A stretch of 64,000 bases of DNA from Actinomycetes bacterium (GTDB lineage: Bacteria; Actinomycetota; Coriobacteriia; Coriobacteriales; Eggerthellaceae): positions 186,001 through 250,000 of the forward strand of contig JAEXAI010000010.1 in NCBI GenBank assembly GCA_023394615.1. The letters run 5' to 3'. Made by a program: the position numbers and the translations under genes. Every line of letters begins with the position of its first letter. The stretch's first letter is position 1. The notes below the pieces were generated by a model that ran no database searches, was not told where the DNA came from, and worked only from the letters and a program-made list of their open reading frames with translations. This document shows, in pieces, positions 27,498 through 37,121 of this stretch.

Positions 27498-27611
27498 ACT
27501 CGCATCAGCTGCGCGTGCCGTGCCCTGGTACTCGCATCAACTGCGCGTGCCGTGCCCTGGTACTCGCATCAACTGCGCATGCCGTGCCCTGGTACTCGCA
27601 TCAGCTGCGCA
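27498..27611. repeat. Tandem 32-bp repeat, about 3.6 units
   Basis: Units start at 27498, 27530, 27562 and (partial) 27594. Each begins ACTCGCATCARCTGCGC and ends CCGTGCCCTGGT. The array is nearly perfect and non-coding. It belongs to the minisatellite cluster left of dispersed-element copy 2. Confidence 0.9.
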
Positions 27612-27712
27612 TCTCCCGTGTCGTCCAACGTGCGCGAATATTCAGGTCGCAGGCTATTACGGCTCCCCGAAACCTTGCTTGACAGCGTCACGAATGTTGG
27701 TGTACGGAGTCC

Positions 27713-27772
27713 GGTGGCGCGGTGTAGTGCGGCGGCGCGGTGTAGTGCGGTGGCGCGGTGTAGTGCGGTGGC
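27713..27772. repeat. Tandem 18-bp repeat, three units plus a partial
   Basis: GGTGGCGCGGTGTAGTGC repeats at 27713, 27731 and 27749 with one substitution, then a partial unit. It lies 20 bp left of copy 2 of the dispersed element and is unrelated in sequence to the 32-bp repeat nearby. Confidence 0.85.
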
Positions 27773-27791
27773 CGTTTCCCCTGATTTCGGA

Positions 27792-28032
27792 GTCGATTCC
27801 CCGTTTTTGGAAGAAAAGTGCAGCATTAGGTAAATAAGTTAACTCGTAGTATGCATTGTTCAGTATTCGAAATGCACCACCTAGAGCTTGATTGCATCGT
27901 CGCAGTTCAGCGGCGTGCACGAAAAATGGCGTCAGTGAAATCAAGCGCGGAAAAACCTAATACTGCACTTTTCTTCCAAAAACGGGGGGTCGACCGGAAG
28001 ATTTGCAAGAAGCTGCACTTTTTTGACATGTT
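27792..28032 (-). repeat. Dispersed MITE-like element, copy 2 of 5
   Basis: This is a full copy in reverse orientation. Terminal repeats at 27792-27831 and 27955-27994 both carry the GTCGA, CCCCGTTTTTGGAAG and AAAAGTGCAG blocks as inverted copies. The external flank GCAAGAAGCTGCACTTTT and GACATGTT lies at 28006-28032. The interior has the conserved GTCGCAGTTCAGCGGCG block. No ORF is encoded. Confidence 0.9.
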
Positions 28033-28503
28033 TTCCTCTGCAGAGCGCCGTATCGCCGAGTCCCGCGCCTCGCAGCCGGGAGCCATACACCAATTTGCGG
28101 GACGCGAAGCCTTGCTTTATTGCTCAAACGAATTTTACGATTCTGAAATCGAGAAACGACGAGCAAAGCAGCGAATGTACGATTGCGAGTATTCTCTTCG
28201 CGCGATGCGTAACCAGAATGCACTGGCTTTCTGGGGCTCTGCAGTGTGCGAACAGGCGAAACGTCATTAAAAGGCTTGCGTTCTGCAAGGATTAATGCTC
28301 TATATGCGACGGAACTGATTGTCAAACATCAGAAATTCTTCCTGTGGGCTTGGGGGAAGCGGCGGGGCGCGCAATTGCGATGTGCGGCTGTCTGGACTAT
28401 GCTGAACCAGTGGAGCTTCAAGGTAACGGCCAAGGTTGCGGTGCCGAAACCAACACAACGGGCGACACCGGTTCCGGCCGTTTCACCAACAGAGAGGGAT
28501 CTC
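28033..28503. other. Leader region of the beta-helix lipoprotein gene; no recognised gene
   Basis: An open frame runs through parts of this stretch on both sides, but none resembles a known protein or has a good ribosome-binding site. The frame of the downstream lipoprotein stays open far upstream of its true start without meaning. No terminator or clear promoter was found. Confidence 0.4.
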
Positions 28504-30624
28504 ATGGGTGGCAAGCATTTAAGCAAGTTCGGCGCACTTCTGGCATTGCTGGCAGTTTGTGTTGCGCTGTCAGGGCTTTCGGCCTGCAGTAGCGGTCAAG
28601 GTGTCGCTTCCAGCGAAAACTCCGGATCCGACGCCGCCGAAACCTCCACGGCCACCACCTCCGCTGCCGATAGCGAAAACGGATTCGAGGGCCCCATAGG
28701 GTCGTGGACCGGGGGCGGCACGGATGCCAGCACAACCGCAGGCAACGACTACTTCTACACGCCCGCCCTGTACGTGACGGCCAATGGAGTAAACGACGCC
28801 TCGAATACTTCGCGTATCAAGGGCGGCTCTTACGACGCATCGCAGGCTGCCGACATCATCATCAACGACCAGGCATCGGGCCACAACGGCATCATCGTGA
28901 ATGATGCCGCATACAACATCACCAACGCCACCATCAACATGATTACTGACGCCGACGGCACCGACACGTGTGACTTTTCGGGCAAAGGCACCGCTATCGC
29001 GGCCTTCGGGGAAAATGCGGATGTGACCGTGAGCAACAGCGAAATAGATACCGAAGGCGTGGCGACCATGGGGCTGTTCATCGATTCGGGCGCATCGCTC
29101 ACGCTGAAGGGCAGCACCCTGAAAACGCAAGGCGGCACTTTGTACCCGTCGTACCAGAACACGCCCGACCAGCCTCTTATGGTGGCACCGCCCTGGGTGC
29201 TGGGCATTATGGGCACCGCGCGCACGACCAACCTGATGGGCGCTGGATCCACGCTAAACGTGCTCGATTCCGATGCTCATGCCGGATCGTGGGGCATCTA
29301 TTCCACCGATTCGGGTTCCGACGTGCACTTGAACGTACTGGGCACCACCGCGACTTTGGACAACGCACATGAAGACCAGGCTGCCGCTCTGCAGGCCGAC
29401 GGCGGCCAGATTTCCGAAACGCTGGACAACCCTTATACCACCGATAATGGATCGGGTTACGGAAGCTACGTAATCGGTAACGCGGTTGAGTTGTTCGCGG
29501 GCAGTACGCTGAACGTGGGCACCTACGGGGCCATCTTCACCGGCGGTACCGCGCGCTACACTGCTTTGGAGCAGGGGCAAACCTACGCTTTGGCCAATGC
29601 TGCGGGGCGGACCACAGCTGAATACACTGCTGCGGAAAGCAAGACAACTACCGTCAATTCGGATACCTTCGGGTTCATGGCGCACCAGAGCGCGAACACC
29701 TTGACTATCGACGAAGGCACGGCTGTGAACAGCGGATACGCGACGTTTCTGGTGAAGAGCGGCTCGTCGAACGAATCGATTGCCGCGAGAATCGACGATG
29801 CGAAATTAACGAACGGCGGCGTTTTGATACAGGTTATGGACAACGACGACGCCACCACCGGCGACAGCTCCAGCGCCTCGCAGAGTGCAGCCGGGGCAAG
29901 CGCATCTGCTGGCAGTGATCCCGGCGCAGGCGGCGACCCAGGCGCAGACGGAGGCGCAGGCGGTGGCCCACCAAGCGCAGACGGAGGCGCGGGTTCAGGC
30001 GGAAGTGGCAGCTCGGGTGCAGGCGCTGGTGGCGGTTCCGGCGCTGGCGGCAGCTCGGGCTCGAGCGGGTCTTCCATGGCCTTCACCGACCACCACGATG
30101 AGGACGCGGGCTTCAACACGAGTGCCGCTACGACTGATTCGACCGTGCAGGATTTCACGTTCACGAATGGCGACTATTCTGGAAACATCTACAACGCGTC
30201 GGGTTCCGACGGACTGAGCGCCACCACGTTGAACGTGACGCTTGGGTCTGGTGCCACGCTTACCGGTGCCGTTGCCAAAACGTCGGCCATCCATGTGACC
30301 TACGACGGCTCCGCCGCGCTGAAGGAAAACGGCTGCAAGGCCTTCGACAACGCTGATGCGGCCAGCGCATTCGCCGGCCAGTACCAGAACACCAGCTTTA
30401 CCATCAACGAGTATTTCAGCATGGGGCATGTGGCCAATCTTATCTGCGACAACGGCAGCAACGCCATCAACGTCTCGCTTACCGACGACGCAGTGTGGAA
30501 TGTCACGTCCACCTCGACCATCTCGACACTCTCACGCGCCAGCGGCGCGCGCGTGAACGTCCCTGAAGGGGTCACCCTTACCGTAGGCGACACCGTCTAC
30601 ACCGATTGCGTATTGGGGGAGTGA
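28504..30624 (+). CDS. Beta-helix-type surface lipoprotein
   Basis: The 706-residue protein starts with a lipoprotein signal whose lipobox is LSAC (MGGKHLSKFG through ALSGLSACSSG), followed by a Ser/Thr/Ala-rich spacer. The body has many short Asn/Asp/Gly-rich strands typical of right-handed beta-helix (polymorphic or adhesin-like) proteins, for example NATINMI, GSTLNVLDSDAHAGSWG and SANTLTIDEGTAVNSGYA. Near residues 460-520 a Gly/Ala/Ser-rich flexible segment interrupts the helix. It is probably lipid-anchored outside the membrane; the ligand is unknown. The start at 28504 (GAGAGGGA upstream) is preferred because it exposes the signal peptide. It is convergent with the sensor-MFS fusion gene. 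Confidence 0.82.
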   Translation: MGGKHLSKFGALLALLAVCVALSGLSACSSGQGVASSENSGSDAAETSTATTSAADSENGFEGPIGSWTGGGTDASTTAGNDYFYTPALYVTANGVNDASNTSRIKGGSYDASQAADIIINDQASGHNGIIVNDAAYNITNATINMITDADGTDTCDFSGKGTAIAAFGENADVTVSNSEIDTEGVATMGLFIDSGASLTLKGSTLKTQGGTLYPSYQNTPDQPLMVAPPWVLGIMGTARTTNLMGAGSTLNVLDSDAHAGSWGIYSTDSGSDVHLNVLGTTATLDNAHEDQAAALQADGGQISETLDNPYTTDNGSGYGSYVIGNAVELFAGSTLNVGTYGAIFTGGTARYTALEQGQTYALANAAGRTTAEYTAAESKTTTVNSDTFGFMAHQSANTLTIDEGTAVNSGYATFLVKSGSSNESIAARIDDAKLTNGGVLIQVMDNDDATTGDSSSASQSAAGASASAGSDPGAGGDPGADGGAGGGPPSADGGAGSGGSGSSGAGAGGGSGAGGSSGSSGSSMAFTDHHDEDAGFNTSAATTDSTVQDFTFTNGDYSGNIYNASGSDGLSATTLNVTLGSGATLTGAVAKTSAIHVTYDGSAALKENGCKAFDNADAASAFAGQYQNTSFTINEYFSMGHVANLICDNGSNAINVSLTDDAVWNVTSTSTISTLSRASGARVNVPEGVTLTVGDTVYTDCVLGE

Positions 30625-30744
30625 AGTTGGCCTGACGCGCGGGACATGATGCCGGATATCCCCGTGCCCGAGCGGTTCATCGCGGATCACGTTGGGGGAT
30701 GTGCTAGGCTTCTCGATTAGGTGCAGATCGTGCGCCTCAAACCT

Positions 30745-33702
30745 CTATTCCCCCGGAACCCCATCATCGCGGAAGGGGCCGTTGCGGGTTGCTACTGCGA
30801 AAAAGATAGCAGCAACTGCGCTGAGCAGAGCGAAGATGGCACACGCAGTCAGCTGGCCTACTTGGGCCAGTGCGGCCCAGATGGGCGCCTTTGCCGCATC
30901 GAAACCCTTGTCCACGCTGTCTAGCATCACGTAGCCGTCTCTTTTCGGCACGCTTGAATCTGTAACAGATCGGGGCCAGAGCGTCTTCCAGCAAGGCGTT
31001 CCCACTTTGTCGCAGATTAGTATCAGAGCCAAGGCGACGGTGCCCCATATCAGCGTGTTGTTCAGCATGAACCCGAAGAATGTAGCGGCCAGCACGCACA
31101 GCGAGATAATGGCCAGCTTCCTGTGTCCTAGGCGCAGACCTGCGCGCGAGACTATCGGCGACGTGAAGAACGCAATGGCATTGCATATTACCAGCACGTT
31201 GGCGAAGTCGGTTTTCGTGAACCCGTTGTCGGCAAGCATAAGGGGAAACAGGTAGTTTTTGTATCCTGTTGCAATCGATATGACGCCTATGAGGCAGATG
31301 ATCAGTACGATAAGTTGGGGATTCATCATACGTTGGAGCAGGTTCTTAAGCGGTATCTTCGCCACCTCGTCATGTTGGCTTCGAGCGCGTTTCGGCGCGG
31401 TTGCCAGAATCAACACCAGCACGAGAAACGGGAAGATGGCTGCCAACACGAACACGAACGCATTTCCCAACAGCATCGATATGCCTCCGGCAGCCAAGGT
31501 ACTCAGAGTCGACAGCGATATGCTGGCCGTGGCCATGGATTCGTTGGCGTCGCTGCGTGCGGTCTCGTCTGGCCAGTTCAGTGGCAGGGAAGACGCGTAG
31601 ACCACCGCTGATTGCCCGAACAGCGATGCGGTGAACATGAATGCCATGAACGAATAGAAATTGCCCAGGGCAACTGAGGTGGCCATCGAAGCATACGATG
31701 CACATGCCAGCGATTGCGTGATCGTAAGCACCTTGCGCTGCGAAAGGTGCCTCGAGAGGGCGGAATACAAGATGCCACCCGCAAGCAAGCCGATGGCATT
31801 CAGCGCCAGTGGCAGCGAAAGCAGAAGCGCATCTCCAGCCTGCGGCGTGCCTTGAAGCATGTCCAGCGCTATCAGCACGGCCAGCGACATCGCGACTCCG
31901 TCGCCCGCGCATGCCAGAAAGTACATCGGGCGTGCGAGCGCGACTTCAGGGTAGCTCTCGGCATGTCTGCGCATGCGCTGGTACTTACGCCCTGCTTTGC
32001 TCCACATCTGCAATTCGGATATAAGGAACGCGGCGGCAATGGCGGCCGCTAGGAGCCCTGCCAGCAGCGCCACCTGTTTGGCATACATGTTCGCTGTGAA
32101 TAGGTTCGCGTCCGATGTGGCCACAAGTGCGCCCGTGACCTCTCCGGCATCATTGCGCATTATTCGCGCTGCGTACGAATATGATCCCCACACATTGTCG
32201 TGCGTGCCCGTGACTATATCCTCTTCAGATCCGTTTATATCCGATAGAATCGCAGTCACTCCGTTGGTTTCAGTGCTGGCTATCATCGACCGGGTGGAAT
32301 CAGAGAGAATGAATGCCCCTTTTTCGTTGATGGCGAACAGGTTGAACAGCGCTGAGCATTCGTTTTTGCCAAGAGCTTCTGAAGTGCGTTGCATGCTGCC
32401 CGCTGTGCTCTGATAGGCATCCGAGGATATCCCGCCGGTCTGGGAGTACTCGTCTGTGGCTGATTGATACACGCCTTCGTTGCCTTCGTAGGCAAGGATC
32501 ACCGCAGTCTTCAAAGACACTTCCCGATCTTGCGCGGCCTGCTTGCTCATTTCTGTTGCGTACGTGGACACTATTGCGCACGCTGCGACAAGCACGCATA
32601 TGGCATACGCTACCATCTTCAGTCGATGGTATTCGTGCCGCTGCACCGCTCGCATAACGGAGCGCACGCAAACCACCAAAAGCATCGTGGCGAGCACTGC
32701 GAGTCCAGCCCAGAACCACGCTTGTCGCGCGGTAAGGGCGGGTGTGAACAGTATGGTTTCGCCTTCCTGGTCAAGCTGCGGCATGATGGTGACGCTCTCG
32801 CTGTCAGATGCCACGATTGACGAGCCTTCCGCTGCCCGCCCGTCGGCTTCTACCGGTTCGAACGCTTCGGCAGTATCGCTTTGGCGATATGCGTTGCCCA
32901 AGGTCGTGAGTATGTAGATGTCGCCGGTCGTTGGATCGAGGTCTGCATCGAATGTATCGCCGCCGTCGGGCAAGGTGCCCAGGCGAGTGAAGGGACCGTC
33001 GTTGCCGACTGTGCTGCCAACAGCGGTGCCAGCGGTTGCGGCGTCATAGGTTTCGCCGCTATTGTTTGTTGTCAGGGGGAACGACGTTGTGTATACCGAC
33101 CCGAAATCATTTCCGGCGACGATGGCCAATCCGTGGCCGTCCACAATGTCTATGCCCACGATGCTCGTCTCGGTTTTGGGGTTTGCTTTCGTATCGTAGG
33201 AAAAATCAAGCACGGTTTCCTGTGCTTCACCGTCAGAAGAGTAGCGGATTATCTTATCGTGTTCTATAAGGTCTGAGTTGCTGCCATATTCTATTACCTC
33301 GAGGTAAACGGAGTCCCCGCATGTCGCAACGCAGCCGAAGCTCGACGCCTTGGAGGTCAGAAGGTTTCCGCCTAGAACAGTGGTGACGCGCCCTTGCCCA
33401 TCAGTGATTATCGCGCGTTCGCCTGAAGTGTCCACCACAGTGCCGCACTCGTCGCTTTGGACTGCTTCCGACACTTTGCTCGTCGTAACGCTGAATGCTG
33501 GCGGCATCGATACGTATTTACCCAAGGATAACAGCAACCCCAGCAGGCTCAGTAGTGCTAAAACGAGCAATGCCAAGTGCCGACGAGAAAGCGAACTGGT
33601 CTGCTCGGTGCGCTTTGAAAAGGAGGAGGGAAGTTGGGAGTGCGGTTCAGGGCACGGTGCGGAGTGTAGCTCGGAGTTGGGGGAATCAATGTCGGTGCGC
33701 AT
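30745..33702 (-). CDS. Sensor-like extracytoplasmic module fused to an MFS transporter
   Basis: The 985-residue protein has an N-terminal membrane helix (~42-62), then ~260 external residues with propeller-like repeats (GNDFGSVYTTSF, DLDPTTGDIYILTTLGNAY). Two helices follow (~328-350, ~362-385), then a second external domain of ~170 residues that looks like a CACHE-type sensor (NLFAINEKGAFILSDSTRSMIAS, NVWGSYSYAARIMRNDAGEVTGALV). After a helix at ~555-577 a major-facilitator domain of about 10-12 helices fills the C-terminal ~390 residues (RRxxSQRKVL loop, LRLGHRKLAII). No kinase or HAMP domain is present. It could be a signal-gated transporter. The start at 33702 is uncertain because GAAGGAAG lies 17 nt away. 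Confidence 0.8.
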   Translation of the reverse strand: MRTDIDSPNSELHSAPCPEPHSQLPSSFSKRTEQTSSLSRRHLALLVLALLSLLGLLLSLGKYVSMPPAFSVTTSKVSEAVQSDECGTVVDTSGERAIITDGQGRVTTVLGGNLLTSKASSFGCVATCGDSVYLEVIEYGSNSDLIEHDKIIRYSSDGEAQETVLDFSYDTKANPKTETSIVGIDIVDGHGLAIVAGNDFGSVYTTSFPLTTNNSGETYDAATAGTAVGSTVGNDGPFTRLGTLPDGGDTFDADLDPTTGDIYILTTLGNAYRQSDTAEAFEPVEADGRAAEGSSIVASDSESVTIMPQLDQEGETILFTPALTARQAWFWAGLAVLATMLLVVCVRSVMRAVQRHEYHRLKMVAYAICVLVAACAIVSTYATEMSKQAAQDREVSLKTAVILAYEGNEGVYQSATDEYSQTGGISSDAYQSTAGSMQRTSEALGKNECSALFNLFAINEKGAFILSDSTRSMIASTETNGVTAILSDINGSEEDIVTGTHDNVWGSYSYAARIMRNDAGEVTGALVATSDANLFTANMYAKQVALLAGLLAAAIAAAFLISELQMWSKAGRKYQRMRRHAESYPEVALARPMYFLACAGDGVAMSLAVLIALDMLQGTPQAGDALLLSLPLALNAIGLLAGGILYSALSRHLSQRKVLTITQSLACASYASMATSVALGNFYSFMAFMFTASLFGQSAVVYASSLPLNWPDETARSDANESMATASISLSTLSTLAAGGISMLLGNAFVFVLAAIFPFLVLVLILATAPKRARSQHDEVAKIPLKNLLQRMMNPQLIVLIICLIGVISIATGYKNYLFPLMLADNGFTKTDFANVLVICNAIAFFTSPIVSRAGLRLGHRKLAIISLCVLAATFFGFMLNNTLIWGTVALALILICDKVGTPCWKTLWPRSVTDSSVPKRDGYVMLDSVDKGFDAAKAPIWAALAQVGQLTACAIFALLSAVAAIFFAVATRNGPFRDDGVPGE

Positions 33703-33978
33703 ATGTTGCGTGTGACAATCTTCCTTCGCTTTCGGCTCTTCCGGGTTTTCCGCGATTTTGCTCGTTTTTCGTCCTTCCGCACAGCCGCAATGGCATTACG
33801 CTGAATTCCATGATAGCAGAAACAGGATTTGCCGCTGTGGGGGTGGTGCCGGAAACTAGGACGTCAGCCCTGAATTTCGCACCCGCAGCTTTTTGCGATA
33901 ATAACCCTCTATAATAGAATCGTGTTTGCAGCGAGCGTTGAAGCAAGTGCTTATCGTCCAGCGAAAGTATACCGAACT

Positions 33979-35679
33979 ATGAAGGTCATACCGACAAAAA
34001 CCGAAGCCAAGCAACCTTCCGGGGCGCCTTTCGTCATCGATCAATGTGATTTCCACTACGGGCAGCCAATCGATCTTGCCGTGTTGAGCCTTGATGATGA
34101 CAAGGTTTACAACTGGCCGATGGTATATATTTTGGCGAATGATGCCTCGGCTTATGTCGGACAGACCACCAGTGTTGCTACGAGGATGACCCAGCACGGG
34201 GCCAATGAGGAAAAACGAGATTTCACATCCGTGAACGTCATTTACAACGAGGAATTCAACACGTCGGTTATAACCGACTATGAACATCGGCTCATCGGTT
34301 ACATGCATGGCGACGGTCGCTATAGTCTCACGAACAAAAACGACGGCATGACCGACACTAATTATTTTTCCAAAACACAGTATTCAGAGATGTTCGAGGA
34401 TCTTTGGGCGGAGCTGAGGAGGCTTGACCTTGCTGTCCACACTATCGACGAGATAGAGGAATCGGAAGTATTCAAGTATTCGCCTTACAAAGGTCTCACC
34501 GCTGATCAAAGGGTTGCTTTGGACAAGATTATGGCGGCCATCGAAACAGGAATCGTTGATGCAAAGCCTCTCGTAGTTGAGGGGATGCCGGGTACTGGAA
34601 AGACCGTGCTAGCCATCTATCTTTTGAAGATGCTGAAGGATGATCCTCGATATGCCGATATGAATGTCAGGATTATCGAGCCTGTGACGTCATTGAGAAA
34701 GACTCTGCAAAAATCGCTTAAAGGGGTTTCGGGATTAAAGACGACGGATGTCATAGCCCCAGCTGACCTTGCTAAAGAAGAGTATGGATACGACGAGGGC
34801 AAGAAAAAGTGCTTCGATATCGTATTAGTTGACGAGACTCACAGACTAAAGCAACGAGTTAATCTGGGAACCCAGTTTGGGAACTTTGACAAGGTGAATA
34901 AAAAACTGGGACTACCCGCAGATGCTACGCAGATGGATTGGGTAATCGATCAATCGAAACTAGCGGTATTTTTCTACGACCCTTTGCAAACGGTGGGTCC
35001 ATCGTGTTTGAGTCCGGATAGCATACGGCACAGTTTGGGGAAGGCGTTGGATGACCCCATCAGTCTTGATAGTCAGATGAGAGTCAAAGGCGGTAAGAAG
35101 TATCTGGACTATGTCGCTGCGATTCTCGCCGATAAGAATCCCAAGCCGCATAGCTTTGAAGGGTATGATTTGGTGCTGCACGATGACTTCGCAGACTTCG
35201 TCGACAGTTTTGAACAGGATTACTGCAACCATAATCTGAGCAGGATGATTGCCGGATATGCTTGGAAATGGATATCAAAGGGCGAGGACAACCCCGACTT
35301 GTATGATATTGAGTTCGATGGAATCGGACTGCGATGGAATTGCACATATGAAAACTGGGTAGGCAAAGGCCTTGATAATAAAGCCATTGCGCATGAAGTT
35401 GGCTGTATTCACTCTATTCAGGGCTACGATTTAAGCTACGCATACGTGATTGTCGGAGATGATCTTGAAATCGATGACGATACAGGAATGCTGAAAGCCA
35501 GCAAGCAGCATTATTTTGACAAGAACGGGAAAAATACTGCAACGCCTGAAGAGCTGACGCAGTACATCAAAAATATCTATTACGTTCTTCTGACTCGTGG
35601 GATATATGGGACTCATATATATGTTGCCAATCCGAAGCTCAGGCAATATCTGGCCAAGTATTTCTCCCAAGCAGAATGA
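33979..35679 (+). CDS. GIY-YIG nuclease-like plus DUF2075 (Schlafen-type) helicase protein
   Basis: The 566-residue protein has an N-terminal GIY-YIG-like domain (MVYILANDASAYVGQTTSVATRMTQH, then ITDYEHRLIGYM). A DUF2075/Schlafen-group helicase domain follows, with Walker A GMPGTGKT (~202), Walker B IVLVDETHR, a QMR motif and a late VGCIHSIQGYDLSYAYVI segment. Such two-domain proteins are thought to act on nucleic acids and often sit in defence or mobile regions; the substrate is unknown. Base composition is clearly lower in G+C than the neighbours, which suggests transfer. TATAAT at 33910-33915 would start RNA near 33922, where an in-frame GTG could be a leaderless start. I prefer ATG 33979. 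Confidence 0.82.
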   Translation: MKVIPTKTEAKQPSGAPFVIDQCDFHYGQPIDLAVLSLDDDKVYNWPMVYILANDASAYVGQTTSVATRMTQHGANEEKRDFTSVNVIYNEEFNTSVITDYEHRLIGYMHGDGRYSLTNKNDGMTDTNYFSKTQYSEMFEDLWAELRRLDLAVHTIDEIEESEVFKYSPYKGLTADQRVALDKIMAAIETGIVDAKPLVVEGMPGTGKTVLAIYLLKMLKDDPRYADMNVRIIEPVTSLRKTLQKSLKGVSGLKTTDVIAPADLAKEEYGYDEGKKKCFDIVLVDETHRLKQRVNLGTQFGNFDKVNKKLGLPADATQMDWVIDQSKLAVFFYDPLQTVGPSCLSPDSIRHSLGKALDDPISLDSQMRVKGGKKYLDYVAAILADKNPKPHSFEGYDLVLHDDFADFVDSFEQDYCNHNLSRMIAGYAWKWISKGEDNPDLYDIEFDGIGLRWNCTYENWVGKGLDNKAIAHEVGCIHSIQGYDLSYAYVIVGDDLEIDDDTGMLKASKQHYFDKNGKNTATPEELTQYIKNIYYVLLTRGIYGTHIYVANPKLRQYLAKYFSQAE

Positions 35680-35851
35680 TTCTAAATGGGGAAATGCATG
35701 AGTGCGAAGCCAATGCGGCACGCATGTTGCCAACGAGTGCGGGTTCTTCCGTCTGCTCTTTATCGGAAATGATGTTTTCAGCCTCGCGCATGGCAGCCGT
35801 GGTGGTTGCGTTGTAACGCGTCTGCTCATCATCTGTTTTGCATGACAACAC
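35639..35851 (-). pseudogene. Possible RelB/DinJ-type antitoxin remnant
   Basis: A minus-strand frame contains RYNATTTAAMREAENIISD, which resembles the C-terminal linker of RelB/DinJ antitoxins (N-A-x-T-x-x-A-M-x-E-A). The N-terminal ribbon-helix-helix part and any toxin gene are absent, and the frame runs into the opposite-strand DUF2075 gene. I treat it as a decayed fragment at low confidence. Near it, CGGTGAGCT (35871-35879) and AGCTCACCG (35910-35918) form an inverted repeat. Confidence 0.3.
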
Positions 35852-35982
35852 ATCAACGCATCATCGCAATCGGTGAGCTTTCGGCTCTGTGCGTTATGAT
35901 GCCCTCATCAGCTCACCGCCTAGTCATTGGGACTGAGCGTAGAACCGAAGATGGGGCGGCGGTAATACATGTTTGATCGCGG

Positions 35983-36034
35983 CAGAGCGTCAAGACAGAG
36001 CGTCAAGTCAGAGCGTTAAGTCAGAGCGTTAAGT
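35983..36034. repeat. Four tandem 13-bp units
   Basis: CAGAGCGTCAAGA-type units of 13 bp start at 35983, 35996, 36009 and 36022, with one or two changes. The array is 60 bp left of dispersed-element copy 3. Confidence 0.85.
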
Positions 36035-36093
36035 CAGCATGCTCTCGTCGCGATTCGCCGCCGGAAAGCTGGCTTTCCTCCACCGCAGGGGGA

Positions 36094-36335
36094 AACATGT
36101 CAAAAAAGTGCAGCTTCTTGCAAATCTTCCGGTCGATACCCCGTTTTTGTAAGAAAAGTGCAGCATTAGGTTTTTGTGCGCTCGATTTCGCTGACGCCCT
36201 TTTTCATGCACGCCGCTGAACTGCGACGATGTAATCAAGTTCCAGATGATGAATTTCGAGTAGTGGACAATGCACACTATGAGTTAACTTATTTACCTAA
36301 TGCTGCACTTTTCTTCCAAAAACGGGGTATCGACT
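36094..36335 (+). repeat. Dispersed MITE-like element, copy 3 of 5 (best preserved)
   Basis: Terminal inverted repeats at 36132-36171 and 36296-36335 are 40 bp long and differ at one position. Each reads GTCGATACCCCGTTTTTG, then AAGAAAAGTGCAGCATTAGG. The core between the outer ends is 204 bp. A further ~38-bp flank at the left (AACATGTCAAAAAAGTGCAG, then CTTCTTGCAAATCTTCCG) is also conserved in the other copies. The interior lacks an ORF. Confidence 0.92.
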
Positions 36336-36588
36336 TCGAAAGCGTGCTTGCGCCTCACGTCTGTGGCCGCTGACTTTGTGCGACGCACTATTCGGATATG
36401 CGAACAGTTAGAAATATGTCAAAATGCATAATCTTCTCGATTGCGTCACCGAAAGCATACGTATTCCCACCGATTCGACACTTCCGTTACGAGCCTTCTT
36501 TCCTGTATCATTTTCTTAAGAATACTTGATTCGTTTCCTTTCCTCAGTCGCTCGATTTGTGACATATATACACGAAGGAGTACCTAGG
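36336..36588. other. Upstream region of the small lipoprotein gene
   Basis: AT-rich intergenic DNA with no recognised gene. It probably contains the promoter of the small lipoprotein at 36589, but no convincing -35/-10 pair was selected. Confidence 0.35.
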
Positions 36589-37059
36589 ATGAAAATGAAA
36601 AAGCTTATCGCAATCTCTCTCATGCTTTCCCTCGCCTGTGTCCTTGTCCTTATCGTCGGTTGTTCGACGAAGAACACTTCGTCTAGTTCGTCTAGCTCGA
36701 CAAATTCGACAAGTTCGTCTTCGCCGTCGAGTTCCACATCACAAAGCACAGCATCTTCATGGCCCGACAACGCTAACACCGCCAATGTGCCCCGACCCAC
36801 CTTCGCGGCATCATCCACCTCCGTCCTCGACAGCGGTGGCATTACCGCCATCACCTATAAAGGCATAAGTTCGGAGGATTCCGCTACCTATCTACAGCAG
36901 TTGAAGGATGCCGGGTTCACCAAAGTTGAGGCCGACAGCAACGTCGTCGGCACGGTATCTTATGTTGCCCGCAACGTGAATACTCAGACACACCTGAGCT
37001 ATTCCTTTACCTCTTCAAGTGGATTGCTTACGGTCTCGCTCGACCGTATCGGAGTCTGA
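36589..37059 (+). CDS. Small Ser-rich lipoprotein of unknown function
   Basis: The 156-residue protein has a lipoprotein signal (MKMKKLIAISLMLSLACVL, then LIVGCS) whose Cys is probably residue 23. A poly-Ser/Thr stretch of ~40 residues is followed by a compact C-terminal domain of ~80 residues (GGITAITYKGISSEDSATYL, then QQLKDAGFTKVE). That domain has no family I recognise. AAGGAG lies 8 nt before the ATG, which is why this start is preferred over an in-frame one 21 codons upstream. It lies 62 bp before the large surface protein on the same strand and may share its transcript. Confidence 0.8.
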   Translation: MKMKKLIAISLMLSLACVLVLIVGCSTKNTSSSSSSSTNSTSSSSPSSSTSQSTASSWPDNANTANVPRPTFAASSTSVLDSGGITAITYKGISSEDSATYLQQLKDAGFTKVEADSNVVGTVSYVARNVNTQTHLSYSFTSSSGLLTVSLDRIGV

Positions 37060-37121
37060 CAAAGCCGACAACCCACGTGCCGCTGATATTCCAAACAGCA
37101 CCATGAACCGAAGGAGAGTCC

